A DNA stretch of 64,000 bases from an uncultured SAR116 cluster alpha proteobacterium (GCA_902618025.1 CACMYY010000001.1:124001-188000); one strand, 5' to 3'; positions 1 through 11,300 are shown, counted from the stretch's first letter. Notes: generated by a model from the letters alone, not told the origin. Numbers and translations are program-made.

Positions 1-648
1 AGATCCAAGATTTTTTAATGATTCTGCAAATGGTAAAATAAGAGATTTGTCATAAACACCTAATAATTGTTTCTTAACTAAAGCTGGGTTGGATAAAGGT
101 CCTAACAAATTAAAAATAGTTCTTATGCCCATTTCTTGTCTTATTTTACCAACATATTTCATTGCAATGTGATGTTTTGGAGCAAGAAGAAAACAAATAC
201 CAATTTCATCTAAACATTTTTCTACTATATCAAGCTCACAATCAATATTAACTGACAGAGATTTTAAAACATTTGCAGCCCCTGACTTAGAGGTAGCAGA
301 ATAGTTTCCGTGTTTTGCTACGGGGATATTTGTTCCTGCTAGTACAAATGAAACAGCAGTTGATATATTTAATGTACCTAAATTGTCTCCTCCAGTTCCT
401 ACAACATCGATTGTATTTTCTTTAGACTTAATTTTTGAACATTTATCTCTTAGAATTTCTGCTCCAGCTGCAATAACAGTTGGGTTATGGTTTTGCATTT
501 TGATAGCTGTCAAAAAAGATGAAATTTGAGCGTCAGTTGCTTTTCCAGACATAATTATCTCAAATGCTGATTTACTTAATTGATAACTTAATTCTTTTCC
601 ATCAGTAACAATTTTTAAAATGTTTTTTAATTCCAAATCATAATTCAT
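1..648 (-). CDS. trpD: Anthranilate phosphoribosyltransferase (partial, C-terminus outside window)
   Basis: TrpD transfers the phosphoribosyl group of PRPP to anthranilate, the second committed step of tryptophan synthesis, in the cytoplasm. Translating the minus strand from the ATG at 648 gives 216 residues that run off the left edge without a stop. Visible family hallmarks are the PRPP-binding glycine loop GTGGDN, then STA, KHGNYSATSKSGAANVL, and the RTIFNLLGPLSNPA segment. The start is secure because the next upstream ATG in the same area (660) is followed at once by a stop. It is divergent from rplM across 227 bp. About two thirds of the usual ~340-residue protein is present, and nothing in the visible part looks damaged. 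Confidence 0.93.
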   Translation of the reverse strand, partial: MNYDLELKNILKIVTDGKELSYQLSKSAFEIIMSGKATDAQISSFLTAIKMQNHNPTVIAAGAEILRDKCSKIKSKENTIDVVGTGGDNLGTLNISTAVSFVLAGTNIPVAKHGNYSATSKSGAANVLKSLSVNIDCELDIVEKCLDEIGICFLLAPKHHIAMKYVGKIRQEMGIRTIFNLLGPLSNPALVKKQLLGVYDKSLILPFAESLKNLGS

Positions 649-875
649 TTATTAACTCATTCATAATTGTGTTAAAATAATATTAATTTATACTAGAGTT
701 ATTTATTAATTTAATCTATCTTTCTTTATCAGTTATTATCATGTGGTATTATAATACTCACTATATTAAGTAATTGAAATTATTATAAAATAATAGGAAC
801 TTTTTAATTGACTGTTAAAGATAATAAGGTTAATTAAGCATAAATTTAAAGAAATTTTTATTAAGGAATGATGAT

Positions 876-1340
876 ATGGCCTTAAAAGGTACTTATTCAG
901 CAAAACCAAAAGATATTAATAAAGATTGGTTTGTCGTAGACGCAGAAGGGTTAGTCTTAGGACGCTTGGCTGCGATTATTGCAAATAGATTAAGAGGCAA
1001 ACACAAGGTTGGATACACTCCACATATGGCATGTGGTGACAATATAGTCGTAGTTAATTGTGAAAAAGTTGTTTTGACTGGAAACAAAAGAACTCAAAAA
1101 ACGTATTATTGGCATACAGGATACCCTGGAGGTATTAAGGAAAGAAAAGCTGATAAAATTTTAGATGGAAGATTTCCAGATAGAGTTATTCGTAAAGCTG
1201 TAGAAAGAATGGTTCCTCGTGGCCCACTTGGACGTCAAGTTATGAGGCAACTATATATATATGCAGGCAATAATCATCCTCATGAAGCTCAATCTCCAGT
1301 AACATTAGATGTAAAATCTATGAATAGAAAAAATAGTTAA
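876..1340 (+). CDS. rplM: 50S ribosomal protein L13
   Basis: L13 is an early-assembling protein of the large ribosomal subunit. The 154-residue product shows the diagnostic [15 protein letters not shown] segment near residues 18-32, the [14 protein letters not shown] block, and [15 protein letters not shown] near 111-125. It is slightly longer than the 142-residue E. coli protein, as is common in alphaproteobacteria. A purine-rich AAGGA lies just upstream of the ATG. It is followed after 9 bp by rpsI, the near-universal L13-S9 operon. The 227-bp leader (649-875) is AT-rich, and I could not see a convincing autoregulatory structure in it. Confidence 0.98.
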   Translation: MALKGTYSAKPKDINKDWFVVDAEGLVLGRLAAIIANRLRGKHKVGYTPHMACGDNIVVVNCEKVVLTGNKRTQKTYYWHTGYPGGIKERKADKILDGRFPDRVIRKAVERMVPRGPLGRQVMRQLYIYAGNNHPHEAQSPVTLDVKSMNRKNS

Positions 1341-1349
1341 AGGTTTAAA

Positions 1350-1838
1350 ATGGCTGAAGAAAATAATAAAACAAATAATCTTGACGCTTTATCTAAATTA
1401 AAAGTTGATGATAAGAAAGAAGCTATCGTTAACGACCCTAAAATTGATACTCTTGGAAGGTCTTACGCAACAGGAAGAAGAAAAGAATCTACTGCTCGTG
1501 TATGGGTAAAACGAGGCACTGGAAAGATTTCTATTAATGGCAAAGAAATGATAAATTACTTTGCAAGACCAGTTCTTCAAATGCAACTGAATTTTGTGTT
1601 TGACGTGACTGAAAGAAAAGATCAGTTTGACGTTATTGCGACAGTAAAAGGTGGAGGATTGTCTGGGCAGGCAGGAGCTGTTAGACACGGTTTGAGTAGA
1701 GCTTTAAGCCTTTTTGAACCAGATCTCAGGAAACCATTAAAGTCTGCTGGAATGTTAACCAGAGATTCTAGAGTTGTAGAACGTAAAAAATATGGTAGAG
1801 CGAAAGCTAGAAAAAGTTTTCAATTTTCAAAACGATAA
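1350..1838 (+). CDS. rpsI: 30S ribosomal protein S9
   Basis: S9 is a small-subunit protein whose C-terminal tail reaches the P-site tRNA. The core begins at [14 protein letters not shown] (about residue 39) and includes [14 protein letters not shown] and [17 protein letters not shown]. The C-terminus ends in the expected basic tail with a terminal Arg. A lysine- and acid-rich extension of about 35 residues precedes the core, giving 162 residues against 130 in E. coli; such extensions are usual in alphaproteobacteria. It is co-transcribed with rplM, and the pair ends at a strong intrinsic terminator 27 bp downstream. Confidence 0.98.
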   Translation: MAEENNKTNNLDALSKLKVDDKKEAIVNDPKIDTLGRSYATGRRKESTARVWVKRGTGKISINGKEMINYFARPVLQMQLNFVFDVTERKDQFDVIATVKGGGLSGQAGAVRHGLSRALSLFEPDLRKPLKSAGMLTRDSRVVERKKYGRAKARKSFQFSKR

Positions 1839-1864
1839 AGATAATAATGATGATTTAATTAACG

Positions 1865-1890
1865 AGGTGTGCAAAGCACACCTTTTTTTT
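1865..1890 (+). terminator. Rho-independent terminator of the rplM-rpsI operon
   Basis: A perfect 8-bp stem (AGGTGTGC paired with GCACACCT) closes a three-base AAA loop and is followed by an uninterrupted run of T. It is the only strong GC-rich hairpin-plus-T-tract I found in the window. It lies directly after rpsI and before hom. Confidence 0.93.
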
Positions 1891-1943
1891 ATCTTAAAAA
1901 TATTTTATAAATATTTTGTTATTTTAAATGAGAAGGAAATTTT

Positions 1944-3239
1944 ATGAAACCTATAAAAATAGGAATCGCAGGGCTTGGAAATGTAGGTGAAGAAGTAGCT
2001 TATCAGTTAATTAAAGGTTTCAGAGTTCAAAAAAAATTATTTCAAATTGAGCTAGTAGCTGTTTCAGCAAGATCAAAAAATAAAAAAAGAAAAGTTGATA
2101 TAAATAATCTTAAATTTTTTGACAATCCAATATATATGGTGTCAGACAATAATATTGATGTCATTGTCGAATTAATTGGTGGTGATGAGGGTGTTGCAAA
2201 AGATTTATGCTTTTCTGCTTTAAAAAATAATAAGGCAGTTATAACTGCCAATAAGGCATTAATTGCAAAATATGGTAAAGAATTAGCTGAATTAGCCGAA
2301 GAAAAAAAATTATTCTTTTCCTTTGAAGCATCTGTTGCAGGAGGAATTCCAATTCTGAAACTTATAAGAGAAGGATTAATTGTTAATGATATAACTAAGC
2401 TAACAGGCATTTTAAATGGGACTGCTAATTATATTTTATCCGAAATGGAAAAAGAACAAAAAAGTTTTGATGTTGTTCTAAAAGAAGCACAAAATAAAGG
2501 TTTTGCTGAATCTGATCCATCCTTTGACGTAGATGGAATTGATGCAGCTCATAAAACCATAATATTATCAGCATTAGCTTATGGAAAAATGCCAAATATT
2601 CATAATCTTACAATCAAGGGGATAAGGGATATTACACTGAATGATATTTCGTACTGTAAACAATTAGGATATAAAATTAAGCTATTGGGTAATTCAGTGT
2701 TATCTAAAAATAAAAATAGTGAAGATGAATTATGTTGTTCTGTTGAACCATGGCTTATATCAAAAAATCTTGGCCTTGCAAGCGTTGCTGGTGTCCTAAA
2801 CGCTGTCCAAATTGAGTCAAGTTTAGCTGGATCGGTAATGATTACAGGAGCAGGTGCTGGTGGCGAGCCTACTGCTTCTGCAGTTTTAGCAGATATAGTT
2901 GATTATGCTAATGAGACAAAGTTATTTACATTTGGAAGAAACTCAAATGACATTAAAAGTAATTATTACACAATACCTTATACAGATAAATTTAGGTATT
3001 ACTTAAGGTTAAATGTTGTTGATAAATCTGGTGTATTAGCTGATGTTACGTCCATTTTTAAAGATTATGGTTTATCAATTGAAAGCTTTATTCAAAAATC
3101 AAATCAAGAAGACAAAACTGCTGAATTAGTAATTATAACTCATGAGGCTGAAGGATCTGTGCTAAAAGATTCTTTATCAAAAATATCAACCTTAGATGGA
3201 GTGATTACAAAGCCAGTTTGTTTAAGTATTTATTCCTAA
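1944..3239 (+). CDS. hom: Homoserine dehydrogenase
   Basis: Reduces aspartate semialdehyde to homoserine with NAD(P)H, the branch point to threonine and methionine. The 431-residue protein has the N-terminal Rossmann motif GIAGLGNVG (residues about 8-16), the TANKALIAK segment, the catalytic-domain signature GILNGTANYILSEM (near 156-169) and the DVDGIDAAHK block. The C-terminal ~85 residues form an ACT domain (LRLNVVDKSGVLADVTSIF), the usual site of threonine feedback control. An AGAAGGA ribosome-binding site precedes the ATG. Length and architecture match the monofunctional proteobacterial enzyme. It is followed 18 bp later by recJ. Confidence 0.96.
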   Translation: MKPIKIGIAGLGNVGEEVAYQLIKGFRVQKKLFQIELVAVSARSKNKKRKVDINNLKFFDNPIYMVSDNNIDVIVELIGGDEGVAKDLCFSALKNNKAVITANKALIAKYGKELAELAEEKKLFFSFEASVAGGIPILKLIREGLIVNDITKLTGILNGTANYILSEMEKEQKSFDVVLKEAQNKGFAESDPSFDVDGIDAAHKTIILSALAYGKMPNIHNLTIKGIRDITLNDISYCKQLGYKIKLLGNSVLSKNKNSEDELCCSVEPWLISKNLGLASVAGVLNAVQIESSLAGSVMITGAGAGGEPTASAVLADIVDYANETKLFTFGRNSNDIKSNYYTIPYTDKFRYYLRLNVVDKSGVLADVTSIFKDYGLSIESFIQKSNQEDKTAELVIITHEAEGSVLKDSLSKISTLDGVITKPVCLSIYS

Positions 3240-3257
3240 TAACTGTAAGCAATTAAT

Positions 3258-5063
3258 TTGACACAAACATTATTATATAATTCAAATCCATCAGTAAATA
3301 ATTCGGACTGGCAATTAATTGTTTTAAACGACTTTACAAAAAGGTCTGTAGATTACTTGTACCAAAAATATAAGTTGCCAAGTTTTATTACACCTTATCT
3401 TTTGTATAAAGGAATTAATTTAGATGATTTTGATACTTTTTTTAATCCAAAACTTAAAAATTTATTACCAGAACCTTTTATATTTAAAGATCTGGAAAAA
3501 GGAGTAAAAAGAGTAGCTTCAGAAGTAATTGCATCGCGCCCAATAGGTATTTTTGGAGATTATGACGTAGATGGAGCTACGTCAGCGGCTATTATATCAA
3601 AATATTTAGAACGATGTGACTGCAAAACTTTTATACATATTCCAGATAGATTTTTGGAGGGATATGGGCCAAATGAAAAAGCTTTAAAAGGGCTTAATGA
3701 AAAAGGCTCAAAATTAATTATTACTGTTGATTGCGGTATCTCTTCTTTTGAGCCCCTTAAGGCAATGAATTCTGTTGATATTGACGTAATTGTTATTGAT
3801 CATCATTTGCCAGATATAACATTACCTCCAGCATATGCGATAATTAACCCTAAAAGAGTTGATACTGAAAAAGGTTATGAAGATTTATGTGCTGCAGGGG
3901 TGACATTTATTTTCTTAATTGGTTTGAATAGAGAATTAAGAAAACAAGGTTTTTTTAAAAATAGAGCTGAACCTAATTTACTTCAATTTCTTGATTTGGT
4001 TGCTTTAGGGACAGTTTGTGACGTGGTTCCCTTAAACAAGCTAAATAGGGTCCTTGTAAAGCAGGGTCTTAACATAATGAAAAAAAGGGAGAATATTGGA
4101 ATCAAAGCTTTGTCTGATATTAGTAAAATAAGTAGTGCACCTAGCACCCAATCTTTAGGTTTTTCTTTGGGACCAAGAATTAACGCAGGAGGTAGAATTG
4201 GAAATAGTGAGCTTGGTGTAAATCTTCTAAAAGAAAATGATGAGAATAAAGCTAAAGATAATGCTATTAAATTAGATGAATTAAATAAGAAAAGAAGATT
4301 TTTAACAGCTGAATTAGAAAGTAAAGTTATTGGATTAATAGAAAAAATTAAAAAAGAAAATGATAACAGGATACCATACGCAATAGTAGTGAGTGGAGAT
4401 GACTTTCATCAAGGTATAACGGGTATTGTAGCTGGTAGAATGAAAGAATTATATAATCGGCCTGTATGCCTAATTTCAACTAATAATGGTATAGGGAAGG
4501 GGTCAGGTAGATCAATTTATGGTGTTCCGTTAGGAAAAATAATTTTAGAAGCGTTAAATTTAAAAATAATTAAAACTGGTGGTGGTCATGATATGGCTGC
4601 TGGATTCACAATTGATCCATCTGAGATAAATAACTTTAACAATTTTTTAAATGATAAAGTAAGTTCTTTTATGAAAAATGGAGTTCCAAGATTTTCACAT
4701 ATTGCAACTTCTGTTATTCCAATTTCCTCTTGCACATTAGAGATAGTTGAATGGCTTGAAAAATTGGGGCCCTGGGGTACAGGGATGGAGGAACCAAAAT
4801 TTATAATACCTAATTCTAAAATATCGTATTTTAAAAGATTTGGCTCTAATAATGAGCATGCTTCATTTTATATAAATGATGGTTCTTCAAAAAAACTCAG
4901 AGTAAAAAAATTTAATTTATTAAATAGTGACTTGGATAAAGTATTTAAAAATTACAAGTACATAAATTTTGATTTTTTAGGTAGTTTGACTATTGATACA
5001 TGGAATAATTCTAAAACTATAGAGTTTATGCTTGATGATATAATTTATGCAGATGTTACTTGA
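3258..5063 (+). CDS. recJ: Single-stranded-DNA-specific 5'-3' exonuclease RecJ
   Basis: RecJ resects 5' ends in recombination and mismatch repair. The 601-residue product has the DHH-superfamily metal motifs GDYDVDG (residues 100-106), a DCGISS segment, DHH (181-183), and the DHHA1 motif GGGHDMAAG (441-449). The C-terminal region WLEKLGPWGTGMEEPKF is the usual OB-fold portion. The start is a TTG with only weak ribosome-binding potential; no ATG lies near the expected N-terminus. It follows hom closely and is probably co-transcribed with it. Confidence 0.95.
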   Translation: MTQTLLYNSNPSVNNSDWQLIVLNDFTKRSVDYLYQKYKLPSFITPYLLYKGINLDDFDTFFNPKLKNLLPEPFIFKDLEKGVKRVASEVIASRPIGIFGDYDVDGATSAAIISKYLERCDCKTFIHIPDRFLEGYGPNEKALKGLNEKGSKLIITVDCGISSFEPLKAMNSVDIDVIVIDHHLPDITLPPAYAIINPKRVDTEKGYEDLCAAGVTFIFLIGLNRELRKQGFFKNRAEPNLLQFLDLVALGTVCDVVPLNKLNRVLVKQGLNIMKKRENIGIKALSDISKISSAPSTQSLGFSLGPRINAGGRIGNSELGVNLLKENDENKAKDNAIKLDELNKKRRFLTAELESKVIGLIEKIKKENDNRIPYAIVVSGDDFHQGITGIVAGRMKELYNRPVCLISTNNGIGKGSGRSIYGVPLGKIILEALNLKIIKTGGGHDMAAGFTIDPSEINNFNNFLNDKVSSFMKNGVPRFSHIATSVIPISSCTLEIVEWLEKLGPWGTGMEEPKFIIPNSKISYFKRFGSNNEHASFYINDGSSKKLRVKKFNLLNSDLDKVFKNYKYINFDFLGSLTIDTWNNSKTIEFMLDDIIYADVT

Positions 5064-5098
5064 TTTTTAATCAAATTATAGTTAATAACTTACACAGT

Positions 5099-5173
5099 GG
5101 TCCCTTCGTCTAATGGTTAGGACTCAGCCCTTTCACGGCTGCAATAGGGGTTCGAATCCCCTAGGGATCACCA
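5099..5173 (+). tRNA. tRNA-Glu (anticodon TTC)
   Basis: The sequence folds as a complete tRNA with a 7-bp acceptor stem (GGTCCCT with AGGGATC, one G-U pair). The anticodon loop is CTTTCAC with anticodon TTC, the T-arm carries GGTTCGAATCC, the discriminator is A, and CCA is encoded at 5171-5173. The D-loop and anticodon arm match bacterial tRNA-Glu closely. It stands alone after recJ and marks the start of a variable region, as tRNA genes often do. Confidence 0.97.
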
Positions 5174-5820
5174 TTCAAGTAATTGATAATGTTAATTAAA
5201 TTGTAATGACAATTTTTTTTGGTGCCAACTTGTTGCAATTGTTGTTGACCTTCATATATATTTGAAACTAGTAGTTTTCAAATTCTATGTAATTTAACTA
5301 CCTTTATTAATTAATTTAGTGTTCAAAGTATAAAAAAGTTCATTTAATTATGTGTAATCTATTTGATCCCAAGCAAATGATTTTGTGTTTCTAGACAATT
5401 AAACGAGTCACTGGCATAATTTCAATACCTTAATAAGTTTGAGTTATTGTTGCATAAAAGATTTATTTCTAACAATTTTTGGCCTGTCCGATGAATAGTA
5501 AAAGCTTACAACAGGAATGAAGGTGAAATAGAAATTGAAGTTGCAAAAAATTATGTTAAACAAAAAAAACAAAAAATTAGTCTTTTATACTCCTTTGTTA
5601 ACCAGTTGCAAGGCAATGGTTTTTCAGGAAACTATAATAGTACTTTTAATGCACAAATTTTTTTATGGTCAAAACTATAGAAATATTGTTGAGTATTGGG
5701 ATGCTGAAGTGCAATGAATTAAGTCATACAATTATAGTTGGATGGTTAGAAATAGCCACTTGTTTAGCCTAAATTTAGCTAAAGAAGTTGGCACAGTGTG
5801 ATAAGTGATGGATTAATAAA
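5174..5820. other. Non-coding or decayed stretch after tRNA-Glu
   Basis: 647 bp with no convincing intact gene. The best open frame (5535-5717, 60 codons, non-ATG start) and overlapping frames on the same strand give short fragments with coding-like composition that stop and resume in different frames. Examples are a YRNIVEYWDAEVQ segment and, in another frame just downstream, LSHTIIVGWLE. This resembles the helix-turn-helix part of a DDE transposase broken by frameshifts, but the match is by eye and weak. No terminal inverted repeats were recognised. Confidence 0.4.
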
Positions 5821-8250
5821 TTGATAAATTTTTTCCGAAGAAATTGGAGGCAGAGCTTACACTCGTTCTTATTAACTTTACCAGCACTAATTGCGACAAT
5901 TATTTTGCAGAAAGACCTTCCATTTACCACAATGTTATTCAATGGTGGGTTTGCGTTATTTATTAATAATCTTTCTCAACTTATTCTATTTCCATATTAT
6001 GGTTTATTCATACTCGCGTTAGGGACCTTACTTTTACCCAAACCACCAACCGCTAGAGATAAATATTATTTTTCATCACTAAATATTGAATTAATTCGCT
6101 TTTTTAGTGGAGCAAGCCTTCTAGTTGTTCTTGGGTTCACACTTGGTTTTTTGAGCCTTCTTTTCCCGTGGGTAACAATATCTATATTTTGTAGCGTGCT
6201 CTATATCTATTTTTTACGATCTCCTAATATAGTACATTATTTTTTGAAGTTGTTAACAAAAAGCCATATATATGGAAACACTCCAGTAAGAGTTACCTCT
6301 ATTATCATTCGTGTCTTAATTTTGCTAACCATTTTGTATATTTTTTTCACTAAGGGCATCATGTTTGATTTATCTAGTTATGATGTATTACAAATGTATT
6401 TTCCTTATTTTGAAGAGATCCGTAACAACAATAGTATTTTGCTTGATCCAGATTATCCTGTTATTTATAGCTTTCTAATTAGTCGAGGAAGAGGTGTTCA
6501 CCATTTTTTTACTAGCTTCACTAGTCAGTATAATATCCAAATTGTTTCAGTAATGTACATGATATCCATTGGTTGGATTGTCCATCAGGTAATTAGTTTA
6601 TTTATACCTAAGGATATGTACACACCTACTTGGACTTCTACTAGGTACATTTTACCAAATTGTGCAATGCTTCTAGTTTTATGTTCTCCCATGTTGGCTA
6701 TAGAAACGGGGAGGTACCATTATGAAACAGGGGCTTTTCTTTTTTATATAATGTGGGCCAGCTTATTTTTTGTTTTTCTTGATAATAAGCAGATAAAATG
6801 GCTTTTCCGTATGTTGTTGCCAGTCGCAATTGCAGTTCCATTAATGCTACCCCAGTGTCAATTATTTATAGTTATTATTTTATTAATTGCATCTTCCCTT
6901 ATGTACTTTTTTAAAAAATTTACAGTAAAATATCATATTGTTTTAATAATAATTGGATTGATCTCAACTTTATTCTCTATATTATTAAACCAACTTTATA
7001 TAGGTATAGCTGAAGTTAATCCCTATGCGTTATTTTTACCTTTTGCCAACCCAGATAAGCTTCAGCAATGGTCCAGCACTGAATTGATATATTATGTGAA
7101 TAATGCACAGGGTATAACATTTGATTATCCGTTTTCGATTAACGGGTTAACGGCATTTATTGAAAAACTGGTATTATTCCTAATGAATATTATAAATATT
7201 GGGTTTATCGCCAACAAATCAATCCATTTATTAATTCTTGCGATTTTGTTTTGTTGGTTGGTTTTTCTTTTTTGTATTCGACATCAAATCTATAGGAAAA
7301 TTACCGATTACAATATTTTGGTATTTAGCAGTTTTTTCTTTTTATATTATGTTGTTATTGGTTTATTTGTGTCGCTTACCAATCATGGCAGCCTTGCACG
7401 AATGATGGCGTTTAGTGAGGTATATCCTTCGATTCTACTATTTGGGTGCATAATTATGGTGGGGGTAGTGTTTCGAAGGAGTTACTTGTATTTAAATGGC
7501 CTTGCTTTTCCAAAATCAAATGGTTTATTAGGCTTTACGAGATGTAATACAAAGGAGATATTCAGCATAATCATGGTTGATATAACTGGAAGGGTTGGTT
7601 TTCATTTTAAAACTTTTGTTCTTATTTTAATTAGTATATTTTCGATTATAGTAGCTATATCTAATTCTCATAAAATTAAATTAAATTCAATTGTACCTTC
7701 GTTAAAATACTTTACAGGTTTTATGCCATTAGACAAGATCATCCCAAATTATCACCACAAAATTTGTCTTGATCTTAATAAAATTGTCCCTGGGAACAAT
7801 CCGATACTACCATTAAATGCAGCTATTACTATTACCCCTATTTGTCATGGTTTACCATTATTGCCACGTAACAAAATAATAGAGACATTAGCTCCACCTT
7901 TTGCAAAAAAGTATGGAGATGTCTTACTAGGACCACCCCAAGATACATATCTAATATATAAAAAACTCGGAATTAACTATTTTTTCATTCAGAAAAACAA
8001 CCTACAATTTTGGGGCCCCGGTTATAGTGACAGCTTTAATCCTATGAATCTGATGAGTAACTTCGACATTTTTTATGAAGATAAAAGGTTTTATTTATTA
8101 ACCTGGAGAGGTAAAGGGATACATCCTGTTTCCTCAGAGACTGCGACGTACATTGAAGAACTGCGAGAAAAACAAAAAAAATATAAGGGTTTTAAAGAGT
8201 ATTGGAAAGGAGTGGGTCGATTAAAAGAGTGGGTAGAAATAAATAATTAA
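5821..8250 (+). CDS. Large polytopic membrane protein, GT-C-like glycosyltransferase candidate
   Basis: I do not recognise an established family. The 809-residue product has many hydrophobic helices through about residue 640, with a probable extracytoplasmic loop after the fourth or fifth helix carrying D188 in DVLQMYFPYF, then SRGRGVHHFF (221-230) and RYHYETG (298-304). An acidic residue in an early periplasmic loop of a polytopic protein is a GT-C-like layout. The C-terminal ~150 residues are soluble and contain ICHGLPLLPRNK (from about 674), LLGPPQ (about 702-707) and LLTWRG (about 759-764). Every one of these blocks has a counterpart, in the same order, in the convergent neighbour at 8314-11751, so the two are paralogues. 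The start is TTG with a poor ribosome-binding site, so the N-terminus is uncertain. A role in surface polysaccharide or lipid glycosylation is inferred only from the GT2 fusion in the paralogue. Confidence 0.8.
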   Translation: MINFFRRNWRQSLHSFLLTLPALIATIILQKDLPFTTMLFNGGFALFINNLSQLILFPYYGLFILALGTLLLPKPPTARDKYYFSSLNIELIRFFSGASLLVVLGFTLGFLSLLFPWVTISIFCSVLYIYFLRSPNIVHYFLKLLTKSHIYGNTPVRVTSIIIRVLILLTILYIFFTKGIMFDLSSYDVLQMYFPYFEEIRNNNSILLDPDYPVIYSFLISRGRGVHHFFTSFTSQYNIQIVSVMYMISIGWIVHQVISLFIPKDMYTPTWTSTRYILPNCAMLLVLCSPMLAIETGRYHYETGAFLFYIMWASLFFVFLDNKQIKWLFRMLLPVAIAVPLMLPQCQLFIVIILLIASSLMYFFKKFTVKYHIVLIIIGLISTLFSILLNQLYIGIAEVNPYALFLPFANPDKLQQWSSTELIYYVNNAQGITFDYPFSINGLTAFIEKLVLFLMNIINIGFIANKSIHLLILAILFCWLVFLFCIRHQIYRKITDYNILVFSSFFFLYYVVIGLFVSLTNHGSLARMMAFSEVYPSILLFGCIIMVGVVFRRSYLYLNGLAFPKSNGLLGFTRCNTKEIFSIIMVDITGRVGFHFKTFVLILISIFSIIVAISNSHKIKLNSIVPSLKYFTGFMPLDKIIPNYHHKICLDLNKIVPGNNPILPLNAAITITPICHGLPLLPRNKIIETLAPPFAKKYGDVLLGPPQDTYLIYKKLGINYFFIQKNNLQFWGPGYSDSFNPMNLMSNFDIFYEDKRFYLLTWRGKGIHPVSSETATYIEELREKQKKYKGFKEYWKGVGRLKEWVEINN

Positions 8251-8313
8251 CTTAAAAAATAAGATTTTTCAGGATATGTCGTCAAATCCTTGTGATTAAT
8301 CAATAGGCTTTTT

Positions 8314-11300
8314 TTAATTATAAAAGTATTCATGTGGGCTCATTTGCTTATAATTAAGAGATGACGGTGTTTGATCAATTGCATCTTGAATCTCATTAGC
8401 TTGATACTTTGATAATGGTGTTCCTACACTATTCCTCCAAGTTAGCATTAGGTACTCGTCTGTATCTGCAACTACATCAAATAGCTCTAAACTGTTCGAA
8501 AGTTCAAAGATAGAAGAAAATCCTATACCAAAGATTCTACGTGAAATTATTTTGTTTTTTTCCGAGAAATTACGAAAAAAAAGAAAATAATAAATATTTG
8601 ATTTCTTTAGTATTGCCTCAACAGATTTAGGTGGCCCAAACATAAGCTCTTTGAAATACAAACCTAATTCTGAATTATAATGATGAACAAATTTATTTTT
8701 TGGTAATCGAGTGTCTCCGTGACAAGGAACTATTGTTATTAGATTGTTTAAAGCAACAATTCGTTTATCAGTTTCTGTAAATGATGATAATTCGGTGCAA
8801 CGACTAAAAACCTTTGAATCATTAACAACCTCAACGTAAGATTTAATGCCAAAAATATATTCTAGCCTTTTTAAAATTAAAGAATGAGAACCACTTGCTA
8901 TCGAAAAGTATATTGTCAAAGACCAGAGCGCAAACAACAAAATAAAAAGTGATTGTATACGACTTATATTAAATCTTAGCCATTTTGTTGGTTTATATAG
9001 AGTTTTTTTGATGTAAAACTGAAAATACAAAAAAAATATGCAAAAACTGCCATTGAAAACAAAAGCATAATATGATTGTTTTATTGCAATACTAATATCG
9101 TGAATAGATCCACCTGAATATATATATAAAATATTTAAGAACCACAATGAGTTAATTAAAATAAATAATGGGGCGCAATTGATAAAAATATTATTTACAC
9201 TATGTCGTTTAAGATATTGATTGTTATTACTAATTGACTCTTTTTGATAAGAAAATTTAAAGTGCAACCAGGTAAGGGAAAGAGAAATAATAAAATACTC
9301 CTTAAAAGAAAAATAACTTAAAAGCCTAATAAGACTTGGAGCTTTATATAATTTTAGAACCAATTCTAAGCATAACAAAGAACATAACACTATAAGTAAA
9401 GGAGCAAAATAAGGCTTTAAATTGAGCAAACCTGTTTTAACAATACTTTTAAAGTTATCTAAGTAAAAGGTAAACATAGCAAAATATACGCCTATAATTG
9501 ACGCAGAGAATGTGTTATAAGAAACTAGTTTTACTGACTTAAACTCATAAAACAATGATACTATGAACAGTGCTATTGAAGTTAAAGTTAAAACAATTAT
9601 TAGGCCCCCAATCAGGTTGCCAAAGTGTCGAGATCTTATTGATTCAAGTAAGAAAAAAATGCCTCCGCATATTATAAAAACAGATAAATCGACTTGTGAA
9701 CTAACATCAATGACCCATTCATGTAAAGTTAAACCATTTAGAAATTTACTAAATAAATTAAGGTTTTGGAAGCGCTCTAAATAATCCCAAATCTCGATAC
9801 TTGTCCAAGACAAAAACTTAGATAAGTCTGCGAGCGGAATAAAAATTTTAAGAGGAAGAAGTGCAAATACGCCAACATGAAAATAATTCACGGAGATTGA
9901 TATAATAAATCCAGCTACAGAGCAAAGTCCTTGCAACATCAACGAGTAAAAAAAATCCCTTTTACCAACAAAAATGGCTGAAATAAATCCTGAGGACAAA
10001 AATAATGCAATAAAAAGTGAATATTGTGGAAATGTAATTGGTATAACAAATGATACTGCACAACCAACAATAAGTGCACCTTGTTTGGGAACTTTATTTT
10101 TTGGTAATGCTTGCGAAACTAGTGCAAGGAGCAATAAGACTAATAGAAAAAATGTTTGAGAATGATACTTTTCTATTTCATGCGAATGCATTGAATACAA
10201 TAACCATATTCCAACGCCTACAAAATAATACATTAATGCCTTATTTATTATGTCATTTTTAATAAAGATTTTAGAAAAATTTATTGTAATTAAAGCAAAT
10301 GAAACCAACCCACACAACACATTAACACCTCCGATTATTGTCCCAATATACTGTTCAAAAATGAGGGCAAAAAACATATGAAAGCCGTTTCCGCGCCCGA
10401 TTAAAAAATTTGAAGGGTCTAAGCTATTTTGGGTAATCCAAAACCCATTGTCTTCGATTACTCGAAGTAAAAATGGATAATAAATTTGAATAGCGTCATT
10501 TCCTTGAAATGATATAGGAATGGCGACGTTTATTAAGAATATACTCACAGATAACATGCAAAATATTCCCAAAATAAAATCAACACTGCGTCTTGGTTTA
10601 AACATATTTCCAAAAGATTCCAAAGCCGCTCGAATTAGGTTTGGCCTCCAAATTAGCGCTGACGTCAGTATAATAAATATGGTCGATAGCACGATGGTAG
10701 AGGTTAGAATAATTAGTCCACCGTACAACACACCAATTATTAATAGTGCACAATAACCTACGCCAAAATAATAAATTAGTGGAATGCTGTCTTTGTTTTC
10801 TCTTATATTGGTTTCTTGATTTTTACCAATTAGTAATATTCCAAGGCAATACGGAGTGACAAATATTCCTAATATTGTAAGGGCCTTTAAAACATGATAT
10901 AAAAATGTATGTATTCCGTTTGATAAATGTACAGTTTTAAATGTGTCAATCATTTCAAAACCAACATTACAAAAAATTATTGATGTGAATGTAACTCCTG
11001 TAACAATAAGGGCTTTGATTCTACCAATATTTTGAAGAGACCATAATAGATTTATAATAGATATAAAGACTCCGAACTGAAGGGCATTACTTCTTGCAAT
11101 TGCGAGAGACTTTAACTTAACCGAAAATTCAATTACGTCATTTTGTTGCAATCGTAATTTAGCTAATGCTTCTAATGCGTACATATATCCTTTTTGGTGA
11201 AGGTGCAAACTTTTGAGTGCATTCGCGTAATATATCTGGACGCTATGTGGATCCGTGACGCCTATTTGTAAAAAAAATCCAATAAATAGCTGAAATATCT

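Noticed and set aside
649-875. Promoter with TTGACT at 808 as -35 box for rplM
   Set aside because: The element 17 nt downstream (TAATTA) matches a -10 box poorly; in DNA this AT-rich such matches are expected by chance.
5535-5717. 60-codon open frame after tRNA-Glu as a gene
   Set aside because: It has a non-ATG start, no ribosome-binding site and unlikely composition, and better coding-like fragments lie in other frames. Treated as part of a decayed stretch.
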